Of a stretch of DNA of 64,000 nucleotides, positions 43,955-52,781 are shown piece by piece. Position 1 is the first letter of the stretch. The number at the start of each line of letters is the position of its first letter. The notes below the pieces were generated by a model. That model was given only the letters and a program-made list of their open reading frames with translations, was not told where the DNA came from and did not search any database. Made by a program: the position numbers and the translations under genes. Source of the stretch: Paenibacillus sp. FSL R7-0337 (lineage in GTDB: Bacteria; Bacillota; Bacilli; Paenibacillales; Paenibacillaceae); assembly GCF_037969875.1 (NCBI RefSeq), contig NZ_CP150218.1:7006001-7070000 (forward strand), given 5' to 3'.

Positions 43955-43994
43955 ACCGCCTTGACGTCATGAAAGTGACCAGGGCGGTTTTTTT
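43955..43994 (+). terminator. Rho-independent terminator of the ECF/ABC operon
   Basis: ACCGCC (43955-43960) pairs with GGCGGT (43983-43988), followed by seven T; the T-run merges into repeat R1 copy 2. Confidence 0.8.
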
Positions 43995-44095
43995 GAAAAT
44001 ATAAGACTTTATATGTTGCACACGATAAAGTATCCTTCTATTTCTCGCTGAAACGATACCGTCCTTAAAAGGACGGCAAAGCTGTTTCCACTTGT
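43988..44095 (+). repeat. Dispersed structured repeat R1, copy 2
   Basis: Same roughly 108-base element as 39555-39665. It again starts in a terminator T-run and contains CCGTCC-TTAAAA-GGACGG. The outer stem is weakened here (GAAACGA against CTGTTTC). R2 copy B follows after only about a dozen bases. Confidence 0.8.
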
Positions 44096-44108
44096 AGAAT
44101 GTATATGT

Positions 44109-44175
44109 TTTGGGGTCCCCGCAAAGTACCTGAGTCATCACCTGCGCTAAAGCCCCACTTTGTGGGGTTATTTTG
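44109..44175 (+). repeat. Dispersed structured repeat R2, copy B
   Basis: CCCCGCAAAG (44117-44126) pairs with CTTTGTGGGG (44158-44167). The interior differs from copy A while both arms are identical. It lies upstream of the hybrid kinase promoter (TATAAT at 44268-44273). Confidence 0.7.
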
Positions 44176-44317
44176 TGTGTGAATATGCACCGTTTCCAGC
44201 GGCAGCTTGTCCTGCACACCATCATTAGCGGGACTTTAGGTCTGGAGCATAAATTCCGAATAAAAGGTATAATGTTACTAAATTATGTCCCCCATTTTCT
44301 CAGAGGAGGCTCTAGCT

Positions 44318-47300
44318 TTGTCCGACACACTATTTAAGCACTTGTACATGCGGTCCTCAATAGGATATGCGGCAGTATCCATTACGGATGGAACTATGCT
44401 CATGGCCAACCCTGCGCTTTGCGGGATGTTGGGATACACCGAGACCGAACTCAAGGAGCTGCGTTATCAGGATATCGTCTTTCCGGATGAAGGGTATACC
44501 CTGGATCACGGGCAGATTATGAATGATTTAATAAGCAGTCCCGATATGGCTGTAGATACCGAAAAGCGGTTCGTACATAAGAATGGCGAGATGCTCTGGG
44601 TTGCCCTGCATCTTTTTCTGATCATTGATGAACAGACTGGAAGTCCATCCCATCTGGTTGCGGAGATGACGGATATTACCGCGCGCAAGATCGCGGAGAA
44701 GAAGATAGAGGAGGACCACCAGCTCTACGAGCTGGTTACGGAGCACACTCCGGATATGATTTCATTCTCCGATCCTGACGGGACGCTGCGCTACGTCTCC
44801 CCGTCAGTCGAAACGCTGCTCGGCTATCCGGCAAGCAGCATGATCGGCCGCAACAAAACGGAATATTACCATGAAGCGGATGCGCTGGAAATGACTGAGC
44901 CGGGGAAGCTCTACTCTGACAGTGACACCTTCACACGCAGGGTCAGGCATAGGGACGGCCATTATCTTTGGATTGAAAGCTCCCTTCAGGTGGTGCGGAA
45001 CCTTGAAGGCGAAGTACGGCAGATCCTGACGATTGCCCGTGACATCACCGAGCGGAAGAAGGTTGAAGATATGCTGGCTGCCGCGCAGGAGCTTGGACAA
45101 ATGGGCTCCTGGGAGTGGAATTCCATCTATGAGCAGCTGATCGTCTCCGGCCAGCTGATGGCTATCTTTGAATTAGGCGGGAATTGCGGAAATCATACCG
45201 TGGTCCATTATACTCAGTTGCTTGACTGTGTAGTGCCGGAGGACCTGGACAGATTGCGTGAAGAGCTGCATTATACGCTGAAGTCCGGGGCTAAGGGCGA
45301 GGCGATTTTCAGAGTGAAGGGTAGTGAGGATCGTAAGTCTCTCTACGCACACTGGGAAGTGATCCTGGATGCCTCCGGCAAGGTTCAGCAGATCCGCGGT
45401 ATGGTGCAGGATGTGACCGAGCGTGAACGGATGGAGGAGCAGCTGCGTGAGAGCGAGAACCGCTACAAGTCGCTTTTCGAATACAATCCGTCTGCCATCA
45501 GTGCCATGGATCTGCAGGGGTACATTCAGTCAATGAACGCCAGTCTGGAGCAGCTGACTGGATACAGCAGGGAGACCCTAATACATTCCAGTTACTGTGA
45601 GATTATTGAAGAGGATGAGCTGGAGCATGTGAATATGCGGTTTCTGGCGGCAGCCGGAGGCATGGCCCAGACCTTCGATACCCGGGTGATCCGTCACGAC
45701 GGCGAGCGGGTGGAGGTGGGGATGATTTATGTCCCTATGCTGATTGATCATGAAGTGGTCGGCGTATTCGCCATTACCAGTGATATTACAGAGCCTAAGC
45801 GGTATCTGGAGCAGATTGAGAAGCTTAGCTATGAGCATGCGCTGATCCTGAACTCTGTGTCGGAGGGGATTTTTGGCATGAATCTGGAGGGGGAGACCGT
45901 ATTTATTAATCCCGCTGCCTCTGTCATGCTCGGGTATAATCCGGGGGAGCTGGCCGGTAATATCAAGCTGCATACGATCGCGCAGACCTGGATGGACGGT
46001 GAGCTGTATCCCGGGGGACACCGGACGCTGGCGGAGCTGCTCAAGACCAAGCTCTCTTATGAGCAGGAGCAGGAAGGGATTTTCTGGCGTCAGGACGGCT
46101 CCAGCTTCCTGGTCAAATACCGGATGACGGCACTATATGATAACGGGGAGCATAAAGGGGCGGTGGTGGTCTTCCGGGATATCACCGAGGAGAAGGCTGT
46201 GGAGCGTGCCAAGGAATCTGCGGAGAAGGCTGACCGGGCCAAGTCGGAGTTCCTGGCGATTATGAGCCATGAGCTGCGTACACCGATGAATGGAATTATC
46301 GGGATGGCGGATCTTCTGTCGGGAACAGAGCTTACGGAGGAACAGCAGTATTACACCCAGATTATTAATAAAAGCGGCGCCGCGCTCGTACATATTCTTA
46401 ACGAGGTGCTGGATTTCAGTAAAATTGAATCCGGCATGATGACGCTGGATCTCCAGCCGGTCGATATCCGGCAGGTTGTTCAGAACGTCTGTGAGCTATT
46501 CTATCCGCGTATCCAGGAGAAAGGGCTGATTCTGCGCAGCCATATTGAGCCGGATATTCCGGCTGTTGTCATCACCGACGAAACCAGGCTGAGGCAGGTG
46601 TTGGTGAATCTCGTCGGCAATGCGGTCAAGTTCACGGAAGAAGGCGAGGTCGGCGTCTGTGTGAAGCTGGAGGCTGCCGGGGAGCCGGGCTCGCTGATTC
46701 TGAGGTTCACGGTAACTGATACCGGAATAGGCATTCCGCAGGGCAGCCAGAACCTGTTATTCCAGTCCTTTTCCCAGCTGGACCCTTCGATCAACCGTAA
46801 GTACGGCGGGACGGGACTGGGGCTGGCGATCAGTAAGAAGCTGGTCGAGCTGCTGGACGGAGCTATCGGTGTGAATAGCGTCGAAGGGGAGGGCTCGGAA
46901 TTCTACTTTACCATCGGCGTGATGTATTCGGTGGAGGAGCCGGGCCAAGCGCTGCTGGCAGGAGTTGCTGCCACTCAGGAGTATAAGGGCGGGATCTTCA
47001 ACCTGGATCATCCCGAGGGCCAGTACGGACCGTTGTCTATCCTAGTCGCAGAGGATCATCAGGTGAATCAGCAGATCCTGCAGACTTTTCTCAAAAAGCG
47101 CGGCTACTCCTCAGACCTGGCAGTGAACGGGGAACAGGCGGTAGAAGCTGTACGTTCCCGGCATTATGATCTGGTGTTCATGGATATTCAGATGCCGGGC
47201 ATGGACGGAATTGAAGCGACCCGGCAGATCCGCGAGGCGATGGGGCTGTCCCCGGTTATTATTGCCGCCACGGCCTTTGCCCGTAAGGAAGATGAAGAGA

Positions 47301-47401
47301 TGTGCCTCCGGGCAGGGATGCAGGACTTTATCCCCAAGCCGATCCGTGGAGAAGAGCTGGACAGAGTGCTGAGGGAATGGTCGGGCAGCATCCGCAGGTA
47401 G
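44318..47401 (+). CDS. Cytosolic multi-PAS hybrid sensor histidine kinase
   Basis: The frame is open from an ATG at 44285, but that codon is only about 12 bases after the -10 TATAAT (44268-44273) and has no ribosome binding site. AGAGGAGG at 44302-44309 fits the TTG at 44318, giving 1,027 residues. Four or five PAS/PAC modules fill residues 1-620, with repeated DITERKK-type ends. A HisKA domain follows with phospho-acceptor His in IMSHELRTPMNG near residue 651, then HATPase_c (N, G1 DTGIGIP, G2 GTGLGLAI). A C-terminal receiver has its Asp in VFMDIQMPG near residue 955. There are no membrane helices, so it senses a cytosolic cue such as redox state, light or a small ligand. No response-regulator gene is adjacent. 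Confidence 0.92.
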   Translation: MSDTLFKHLYMRSSIGYAAVSITDGTMLMANPALCGMLGYTETELKELRYQDIVFPDEGYTLDHGQIMNDLISSPDMAVDTEKRFVHKNGEMLWVALHLFLIIDEQTGSPSHLVAEMTDITARKIAEKKIEEDHQLYELVTEHTPDMISFSDPDGTLRYVSPSVETLLGYPASSMIGRNKTEYYHEADALEMTEPGKLYSDSDTFTRRVRHRDGHYLWIESSLQVVRNLEGEVRQILTIARDITERKKVEDMLAAAQELGQMGSWEWNSIYEQLIVSGQLMAIFELGGNCGNHTVVHYTQLLDCVVPEDLDRLREELHYTLKSGAKGEAIFRVKGSEDRKSLYAHWEVILDASGKVQQIRGMVQDVTERERMEEQLRESENRYKSLFEYNPSAISAMDLQGYIQSMNASLEQLTGYSRETLIHSSYCEIIEEDELEHVNMRFLAAAGGMAQTFDTRVIRHDGERVEVGMIYVPMLIDHEVVGVFAITSDITEPKRYLEQIEKLSYEHALILNSVSEGIFGMNLEGETVFINPAASVMLGYNPGELAGNIKLHTIAQTWMDGELYPGGHRTLAELLKTKLSYEQEQEGIFWRQDGSSFLVKYRMTALYDNGEHKGAVVVFRDITEEKAVERAKESAEKADRAKSEFLAIMSHELRTPMNGIIGMADLLSGTELTEEQQYYTQIINKSGAALVHILNEVLDFSKIESGMMTLDLQPVDIRQVVQNVCELFYPRIQEKGLILRSHIEPDIPAVVITDETRLRQVLVNLVGNAVKFTEEGEVGVCVKLEAAGEPGSLILRFTVTDTGIGIPQGSQNLLFQSFSQLDPSINRKYGGTGLGLAISKKLVELLDGAIGVNSVEGEGSEFYFTIGVMYSVEEPGQALLAGVAATQEYKGGIFNLDHPEGQYGPLSILVAEDHQVNQQILQTFLKKRGYSSDLAVNGEQAVEAVRSRHYDLVFMDIQMPGMDGIEATRQIREAMGLSPVIIAATAFARKEDEEMCLRAGMQDFIPKPIRGEELDRVLREWSGSIRR

Positions 47402-47489
47402 TCTTGTAATATAGAAGGCCGGATAGCTGGCAGGCAAAGCGAGCGCTATTCACGTTGACAGCTTTTCCTTGTCTGCATTACTATTATAT

Positions 47490-47509
47490 AAATCGTAAAT
47501 ATTACGAAT
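47490..47509. promoter_or_regulatory. Zur-box-like operator 1
   Basis: AAATCGTAAATATTACGAAT contains the palindrome CGTAA-ATA-TTACG and matches the Bacillus Zur consensus (AAATCGTAATnATTACGATTT). It lies just downstream of TTGACA (47455) with TACTAT (18-base spacer) and about 30 bases before the NusG-II gene start. Confidence 0.75.
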
Positions 47510-47538
47510 GAATAACGGCAAGCGAAAGGGTCAATAGA

Positions 47539-47943
47539 GTGAAAACGATGAAGCGCGGAGATTTCCTGCTGATTCTCATTGTATTGCTGGCCGCCGGTTC
47601 CATCTACGGTTACAAGTGGTTCTCTAACCACAATCATCCGTATAAGCAAGGGGAACTGGAGGCCGTAATCACCGTGAACGGCAAAGCCTACAAGACTGTA
47701 CAGCTGACCAAGGAAGAGCAGATTATTGATATCCGCACCAGATATGGTCATAACACGCTGAAGGTATTCGATTATGGTATTCAGATGACCTATTCCGATG
47801 CTCCGCTGACCATTGCGCTGGACATGGGATTCATCTCCCGGCCGAAGCAGCAAATTATCTGTATTCCGGCCCGTCTCCTGGTGGAAATCTCGAACCCGCA
47901 GTCTTCGCTGGAGGATGACAACGGGCTGGATGCGGTCATCTAG
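47539..47943 (+). CDS. Membrane-anchored NusG domain II protein
   Basis: GTG at 47539 follows GAAAGGG by 8 bases and gives 134 residues. One membrane helix (residues about 8-24, LLILIVLLAAGSIYGY) is followed by an extracellular domain. The segment GELEAVITVNGKAYKTVQLTKE, the later GHNTLKVFDYG and IICIPARLLVEI are typical of NusG_II (COG5341) proteins. These occur in Firmicutes, often beside FMN-binding or prenyl-diphosphate genes, with unknown function. Here it follows a Zur box directly and faces a zinc-associated operon tail to tail (the neighbour's stop begins at the next base), so zinc-starvation expression is likely. No metal-binding motif is obvious. Confidence 0.75.
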   Translation: MKTMKRGDFLLILIVLLAAGSIYGYKWFSNHNHPYKQGELEAVITVNGKAYKTVQLTKEEQIIDIRTRYGHNTLKVFDYGIQMTYSDAPLTIALDMGFISRPKQQIICIPARLLVEISNPQSSLEDDNGLDAVI

Positions 47944-48801
47944 TCAAGGCTGCAGCTCTGTCCATGCCGCTGCGGCATCGGCGTTCGTGTACACATAAGG
48001 TGTGGACGGTGCTGCCATAGCGGTTATGCTCTGCGGAGCGATCTGCAGAGTCTCTACGCCCTCACGGAGCGTCACATGAAGCTTGCCCCGAACCTCAATC
48101 CAGGTATCGGCGGGCAGGCTTATTTGTGTACCCGGCGCAAGGAGAATGCCGAAAGGGGTGGCATCTGCCGTACAGCACTGAACCAGGAAGCGGCTGACAG
48201 CGTAGCCGGATTGACCGGACCCCTGCGGCTCACGGTACAGGAAGCCGGATACGGAGATTTCCTTGCCCTCGAACTGCGATTTGTAGAGATTAAGGGCGCC
48301 TAGCGTTTCTGAGAAAATCTCAGGGAATACAGGGATGACGGGCTGCCTGTAGAGCTGTCCTGCCAGCTCTGCAAATTCGGCCTCATAGGGGTTGGCCGGA
48401 GTGAACCTGTCCCCAGTGTCGGACTCTACGGCGGTATAAGTCAGGGTAAGGCCCTTCTTGGCCGCTGCGGCACTGCCGAGTGCCCGGTCGGGCAGCAGGA
48501 ACCCGAGCAGCAGCGGAAGCAGGAACAGGCTGTACAGCGCGGAGCTGCCCATGAATGAACGGGGCAGGCGGTGCTCGCAGTCGCAGAGGGCGGAGCTTCG
48601 GCCCAGCGCACCTTGGAGCCCGAGGCTGAGCGCCATTAGGGACAGCGGAATTGGGCATAACCTGATCCAGCGGGCCAGCTTAGGCGCAACATAATAATGG
48701 AGGGCGTCCTGCTGGACCAGATGTCCGATATAGAGGGCGAAGGCGAGCAGAATAACCGCCCTGAGTACATAGTGAAACCGGATGCTCCCGGAGTTATTCA
48801 T
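47944..48801 (-). CDS. ycgQ: TIGR03943/YcgQ-family membrane protein
   Basis: The frame extends to 48888, but GGAGGAG precedes the ATG at 48801, giving 285 residues starting MNNSGSIRFHYVLRAVILL. Two or three membrane helices fill the N-terminal half, and the C-terminal half is an extracytoplasmic OB-like domain (GKEISVSGFLYREP and PADTWIEVRGKL). This matches the TIGR03943 partner of the COG0701 permease, YcgQ/YcgR in B. subtilis, a pair that comparative genomics links to COG0523 GTPases and zinc. It is the last gene of a minus-strand operon GTPase-permease-YcgQ. A Cys pair (CCTADATP) in the OB part could bind metal. Confidence 0.8.
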   Translation of the reverse strand: MNNSGSIRFHYVLRAVILLAFALYIGHLVQQDALHYYVAPKLARWIRLCPIPLSLMALSLGLQGALGRSSALCDCEHRLPRSFMGSSALYSLFLLPLLLGFLLPDRALGSAAAAKKGLTLTYTAVESDTGDRFTPANPYEAEFAELAGQLYRQPVIPVFPEIFSETLGALNLYKSQFEGKEISVSGFLYREPQGSGQSGYAVSRFLVQCCTADATPFGILLAPGTQISLPADTWIEVRGKLHVTLREGVETLQIAPQSITAMAAPSTPYVYTNADAAAAWTELQP

Positions 48802-48838
48802 GCAGATACTCCTCCAGATATTTGGAATTTCAGGGCAG

Positions 48839-49828
48839 CTACAGCCAGAATGAAGCCAGCACGGAGCCGGTGAAGACGGCCGCGGCAATGAGGAAGAACA
48901 GGTACAGGGCGAATCTGGTCTTGAACAGCGAGAGCAGCATCAGGGCGTTCTTGAAATCCAGCATTGGTCCCAGCACCATGAAGGCTAGCAGCGCTCCTGC
49001 CGGGAAGGTATGCAGGAAGGTGGACGCAACGAAGGCGTCGGAGGTGGAGCAGAGTGAGAGTGCGAAGGCCAGCCCCATCATGAATATGTAGGAGCCGAGC
49101 GGACGGTCACCAATGGCGGACAGGCTGCTCTGATTCATGAAGGTCTGGATGCCCGCAGTCAGCAGACAGCCGATGATCAGGAACTTGCCCATCTCAAAAA
49201 ATTCATCCGACGTATGCACCAGGACCGCCGCCGCCCGGCCCCCGCGTAGTGTGCCATGCTGCTCTTCGCTTCCCTCCCGGCGGATGGACAGGCGCAGCGG
49301 CGATCTGCGGATGGTCCCGTAGATGATCAGGCCAATACATGCCGCGACGGCAAAAGCCAGTCCCATCCGGGTGTAGGCCAGCTCCGGATGGGAGCGGAAG
49401 GCCGTCAGGGTGGCCCCGTAGACGACCGGATTGAGGATCGGGCCGGACAGAATGAAGACGATGGCAACATAGAGAGGCATCCCCTTATGCATGAGGCGGC
49501 GGACCAGTGGAATCATTCCGCATTCACAAACGGGGAAGAGGATTCCGAGCAGGCAGCCGAAGAGAATAGCCGGAACCGCGCGGCGCGGAATCCAGCGCGA
49601 GATCAGCTCGTCCGGCACGAAGACGCGGAGCAGGGAGGAGAGCAGCGCGCCCAGCAGGACAAACGGCAAGGCCTCCAGCAAAATGCCGAGGAATGCAGTT
49701 TTGAACGTGTCGACATAGCCGTTGTCCAGCAGGCTTAGATGCCCGGGCAACCACAGGCTGCCCGCTGTAAGCAGAAAAGCGGCGGAAAAGAGCAGCGGCA
49801 ATATTTTAAACGGAGTAAAGGTGGTCAA
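48839..49828 (-). CDS. ycgR: COG0701-type permease (YcgR-like)
   Basis: The product has about eight membrane helices. Features typical of the COG0701/DUF318 permease family are ECGMIPLVRRLMHKGMP in the middle and a later CSTSDAFVASTFLHTFP, both with conserved Cys in membrane-proximal loops. GAAGGAG on the minus strand is placed for a TTG at 49828 (about 330 residues). A GTG at 49852 is possible without a ribosome binding site, through coupling to the upstream GTPase stop 8 bases before it. It probably moves a metal or metal complex with its YcgQ-like partner. The charge-rich linker between helices 4 and 5 (near SIRREGSEEQHGT) is cytosolic. Confidence 0.8.
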   Translation of the reverse strand: MTTFTPFKILPLLFSAAFLLTAGSLWLPGHLSLLDNGYVDTFKTAFLGILLEALPFVLLGALLSSLLRVFVPDELISRWIPRRAVPAILFGCLLGILFPVCECGMIPLVRRLMHKGMPLYVAIVFILSGPILNPVVYGATLTAFRSHPELAYTRMGLAFAVAACIGLIIYGTIRRSPLRLSIRREGSEEQHGTLRGGRAAAVLVHTSDEFFEMGKFLIIGCLLTAGIQTFMNQSSLSAIGDRPLGSYIFMMGLAFALSLCSTSDAFVASTFLHTFPAGALLAFMVLGPMLDFKNALMLLSLFKTRFALYLFFLIAAAVFTGSVLASFWL

Positions 49829-49859
49829 GGGTTTATCGGCTCCTTCCCGCACAAGGTTC

Positions 49860-50900
49860 TTAGCTGAATAACGCCGCCCAGCTGCGGCTGATCGCCCTCT
49901 CGTCCAGATTCAGGCCAATGCAGACGATGTAAGGCTGGCCCGGGTAACTTGAAGGCTCCCAGGAGATGCGGTTCCCCGCGAGCTGCACCAGCTGCACGGA
50001 ATCCCGGCCTGCAAGCCGTACATGGCCCTTTGCCCGCAGTAGACTGTAGCCCCATTGCCGCAAAAATTGCTCCAGCTCCTCCTGCCGGAGGCTTCCGGTC
50101 CATGCCGAGGGAACGGTTAACGTCACTGCTGCCACTTGGGAAAAAGAGCCGTCCGTCCCGGATTCAGGCTCATGTACTGCCGTTGCGCTGCCGCCGCTGC
50201 TGCTATTGTCCGTGTTCATCCGCTGGAGGGTAGCGCCGCTGATATTGCCGGGGCCGCGCCGGGGAGAAGAGCCCTTGAATCCGCGTGCTGCGATACCTAT
50301 CAGCAGCGGAGCGAGATTAATCTGGCTGTAGTGGGTGAAGACAATCTCGGATTCCGAATTTTGCTTGTAGACCATCTTCTCAATCTTCCATAGAGTCTCC
50401 GGTTCTACCAGATCGCTTTTGTTGACGATGATGAGATCAGCGGTGGTGATCTGCTTGCGCAGGGTGCGGACGAGCTGCTTGTCGGACGAGAAGCGGCTGC
50501 TGTATTCCAGTGCATTCTCGGCATCTAGCAGCGTAATGGCGTGGTGCAGCTGCAGCCGGTCTGCCAGCGCCGGAGCCAGCAGCGACTTCGCGATCTCATC
50601 CGGGTCAGCTACCCCTGTAAGCTCGATGTAGATGATGTCCGGGCGGCGTGCCAGCAGGGCGATCAGGCTGCGCGGCAGCTCCTCCTTGCGGCTGCAGCAG
50701 ATGCAGCCGTCCAGCAGCTTTTCCACACTTGTGCCGGTACTCTCCTGAAGGATATAGCCGTCCACATCCTTTGCGCCCAGCTCATTCATGATTACTCCCG
50801 GGTTCAGCCCTCTCCGCTGGCTCTCCTTCAGCAGACTCAGCAGCAGGGTCGTCTTTCCGCTCCCCAGAAATCCGCTCAGTATAATCACAGGTATCTTCAT
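49860..50900 (-). CDS. COG0523 (CobW-like) GTPase, putative metallochaperone
   Basis: The 346-residue protein has a P-loop (GFLGSGKTT), the metal motif GCICCS (CxCC), a switch/Walker B region with ELTGVADP and the NKSD base-recognition motif. A divergent C-terminal CobW_C domain follows. COG0523 proteins insert or deliver metals using GTP; zinc is the usual cargo for members under Zur. It is shorter and less canonical than the second COG0523 GTPase at 51314, and a Ser/Gly-rich linker (near SSSGGS) separates its domains. It heads the minus-strand operon with the YcgR/YcgQ pair. The Zur box at 51073 lies about 175 bases upstream, between divergent units, so dual control is possible. Confidence 0.85.
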   Translation of the reverse strand: MKIPVIILSGFLGSGKTTLLLSLLKESQRRGLNPGVIMNELGAKDVDGYILQESTGTSVEKLLDGCICCSRKEELPRSLIALLARRPDIIYIELTGVADPDEIAKSLLAPALADRLQLHHAITLLDAENALEYSSRFSSDKQLVRTLRKQITTADLIIVNKSDLVEPETLWKIEKMVYKQNSESEIVFTHYSQINLAPLLIGIAARGFKGSSPRRGPGNISGATLQRMNTDNSSSGGSATAVHEPESGTDGSFSQVAAVTLTVPSAWTGSLRQEELEQFLRQWGYSLLRAKGHVRLAGRDSVQLVQLAGNRISWEPSSYPGQPYIVCIGLNLDERAISRSWAALFS

Positions 50901-50920
50901 GGCTCACTCTCCCGCTCCAA

Positions 50921-50966
50921 TAGTACCGTCCCCATAAGAAGGCGGCCAAGCCGCTTCCGCTTGTAA
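50921..50966 (+). repeat. Degenerate partial copy of repeat R1
   Basis: TACCGTCC ... AAG-GGCGGCCAAGCCGCTTCCGCTTGT matches the hairpin half of R1 (39623-39662) with several substitutions. It sits in the divergent regulatory region of the zinc block. Confidence 0.45.
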
Positions 50967-51038
50967 TTCCATCTATACGTCAAGCTTATTCAGGAAAGAA
51001 CACTAATCTAAGCGAGCTGAAATGTTCGGGGACAGCTG

Positions 51039-51068
51039 TTGACAGCGGAGGGCTGGAGCGTGTAAAAT
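51039..51068 (+). promoter_or_regulatory. Promoter of rpmG/GTPase unit
   Basis: A consensus TTGACA (51039-51044), an 18-base spacer and TAAAAT (51063-51068). The Zur box begins 5 bases downstream, over the transcription start. Confidence 0.7.
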
Positions 51069-51072
51069 GTGT

Positions 51073-51094
51073 AAATCGTAATAATTACGATTAA
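51073..51094. promoter_or_regulatory. Zur-box-like operator 2
   Basis: AAATCGTAATAATTACGATTA is an almost perfect palindrome around A and fits the Bacillus Zur consensus at every conserved position. It overlaps the start site of the rpmG promoter, the ideal place for repression. Confidence 0.85.
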
Positions 51095-51115
51095 ATAGAA
51101 AGGAGCAAGATGGAG

Positions 51116-51265
51116 ATGAGAGTAATCGTTACCTTGGCCTGTACGGAGACGGGCGACCGCAACTATACCACCACGAAGAATAAGAGAACGACACCGGAAC
51201 GCCTTGAGATGAGAAAATATTGCCCGCGCCTGAAGCGCATCACGCTGCACCGGGAGACCCGCTAA
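51116..51265 (+). CDS. rpmG: Zinc-independent 50S ribosomal protein L33
   Basis: ATG at 51116 (RBS AGGAG at 51101-51105) gives a 49-residue protein starting [20 protein letters not shown]; an ATG at 51110 would add two residues. It is clearly L33, but the four zinc Cys positions read C9, T12, C36, L39 (CTET and CPRL). Both CxxC pairs are broken and it cannot hold the usual zinc. In B. subtilis such C-minus L33 paralogues are Zur-repressed and replace the zinc form when zinc is short, sparing ribosomal zinc. A Zur box over its promoter supports the same here. It is the first gene of a unit with the COG0523 GTPase. Confidence 0.92.
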   Translation: MRVIVTLACTETGDRNYTTTKNKRTTPERLEMRKYCPRLKRITLHRETR

Positions 51266-51313
51266 GCTGATTAGCCGCGCTATTCTGAAAATATAATATA
51301 CAAGGAGACTACA

Positions 51314-52522
51314 ATGGACAAAATTCCTGTAACAGTGCTAAGCGGATACCTTGGCTCCGGCAAGACTACCCTGCTCAATCATATTTTGCATAACCGTGAG
51401 GGCTTGAAGGTAGCCGTTATCGTCAATGATATGAGTGAAGTGAACGTGGATGCGAATCTGGTAAAATCCGGAAGAAGCCTCTCCCGCACAGAGGAGAAGC
51501 TGGTGGAGATGTCCAATGGCTGCATCTGCTGCACCCTCCGCGATGACCTGCTGCGCGAAGTGAATCATCTCGCCTCGGAGGGGCGTTTTGATTACATTCT
51601 GATTGAATCCTCCGGCATCAGTGAGCCGGTCCCGGTGGCCCAGACCTTCACTTACCCGAACCCTGAGCTGGATATCGACCTGACCGAGCTGGCCCGGCTG
51701 GATACGATGGTGACGGTGGTCGATGCCAATCGCTTCTGGCATGATTTCGCCTCGGGCGACAGTCTGCTGGACCGCAATATGACGGCGGGTGAAGGCGACT
51801 TCCGGGATATCGTCGATCTGCTGATCGATCAGATCGAGACCTGTGATGTGCTGCTGCTTAACAAGTGTGATCTGGTGGAGGAGGTGGAGCTTAACAAGCT
51901 GGAGGCGGTTCTGCGCAGACTTCAGCCGCGGGCGAAGATCATTCGCACGGTGAATGCACAAGTGGAGCTATCCGAGATTCTGAATACGGGATTATTCGAT
52001 TTCGAACAGACTAGCCAGTCATCCGGCTGGATCGCTGAGCTTGCCAAGGAGGAACACACACCGGAGACTGAGGAATACGGCATTACCTCCTTCGTCTACC
52101 GCCGGAGAGCGCCGTTCCAGCCGCAGCGGCTGAGCTTCTTCTTCAGTAACTGGCCCTCTGAGGTCGTCCGGGCAAAAGGACTGGTCTGGCTGGCGGCCAG
52201 CGGTGATCTGGCAGCGACCATCAGCCAGGCGGGGCCGTCCATCCAGTTCGGTCCCGCCGGTTATTGGCTGGCTACCCTGCCGGAGGAGCAGCAGCAGGAG
52301 GTGCTGGCTGCGGAACCGGATGTGCTGGCGAAGTGGGACGGGCAGTGGGGAGACCGGCTGAACGAGATCGTCTTCATCGGAGTCCAGATGAACCGTGAGG
52401 ATATCGAAGCCCGCCTGGACCGCTGCCTGCTGACTGCAGAGGAGATGCAGCAGGACTGGACGGCATTCAACAACCCGCTTCCTTGGCCCGTCGAGGAACT
52501 GCTTGCGGCGGGGCAGGAATAA
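51314..52522 (+). CDS. zagA: COG0523 zinc metallochaperone GTPase, ZagA/YciC type
   Basis: The 402-residue protein has a P-loop [14 protein letters not shown], the metal site [14 protein letters not shown] (CxCC), [15 protein letters not shown] and a long CobW C-terminal domain ([14 protein letters not shown] through [19 protein letters not shown]). This full-length form with an acidic linker matches ZagA (YciC) of B. subtilis, a Zur-regulated GTPase that supports zinc-dependent folate synthesis during zinc shortage. ATG at 51314 follows AAGGAGACT. It is 48 bases after zinc-free rpmG under the same Zur-controlled promoter. A hairpin terminator follows. Confidence 0.9.
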   Translation: MDKIPVTVLSGYLGSGKTTLLNHILHNREGLKVAVIVNDMSEVNVDANLVKSGRSLSRTEEKLVEMSNGCICCTLRDDLLREVNHLASEGRFDYILIESSGISEPVPVAQTFTYPNPELDIDLTELARLDTMVTVVDANRFWHDFASGDSLLDRNMTAGEGDFRDIVDLLIDQIETCDVLLLNKCDLVEEVELNKLEAVLRRLQPRAKIIRTVNAQVELSEILNTGLFDFEQTSQSSGWIAELAKEEHTPETEEYGITSFVYRRRAPFQPQRLSFFFSNWPSEVVRAKGLVWLAASGDLAATISQAGPSIQFGPAGYWLATLPEEQQQEVLAAEPDVLAKWDGQWGDRLNEIVFIGVQMNREDIEARLDRCLLTAEEMQQDWTAFNNPLPWPVEELLAAGQE

Positions 52523-52546
52523 CTGCTTCTGTAATTGATAGTCTGA

Positions 52547-52581
52547 AAAGCCGGAATCCGCACAAAGGATTCCGGCTTTGT
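52547..52581 (+). terminator. Terminator after zagA
   Basis: AAAGCCGGAATCC (52547-52559) pairs perfectly with GGATTCCGGCTTT (52567-52579); the T-run is short. Confidence 0.75.
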
Positions 52582-52625
52582 GCTGGTTAGGGAGTAGTTG
52601 CCGCGAAGGTAGGTGGAGCAAAAGC

Positions 52626-52688
52626 GAACGTATGCGAAAAACCAAATACATTGTTTAGGCGCAGGTGCGCATAGGCCGAATGTATGCG
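52626..52688 (+). repeat. Diverged intergenic repeat R3, copy B
   Basis: It shares GTATGCxAAAAAC, ATACAT, GCAGG and GGCCxAATGTxTG in the same order as 39991-40051. It occupies part of the 519-base gap between zagA and znuC, which otherwise holds the Zur sites and promoter. Confidence 0.4.
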
Positions 52689-52781
52689 CTCTGAATGGCT
52701 TGGAGTTTGATGTTTTGCCGCACACTGGATTAAGTCGAAGAGGGTTAATCAGTGCGATTACGATTAATTTGAAGATTTGGG

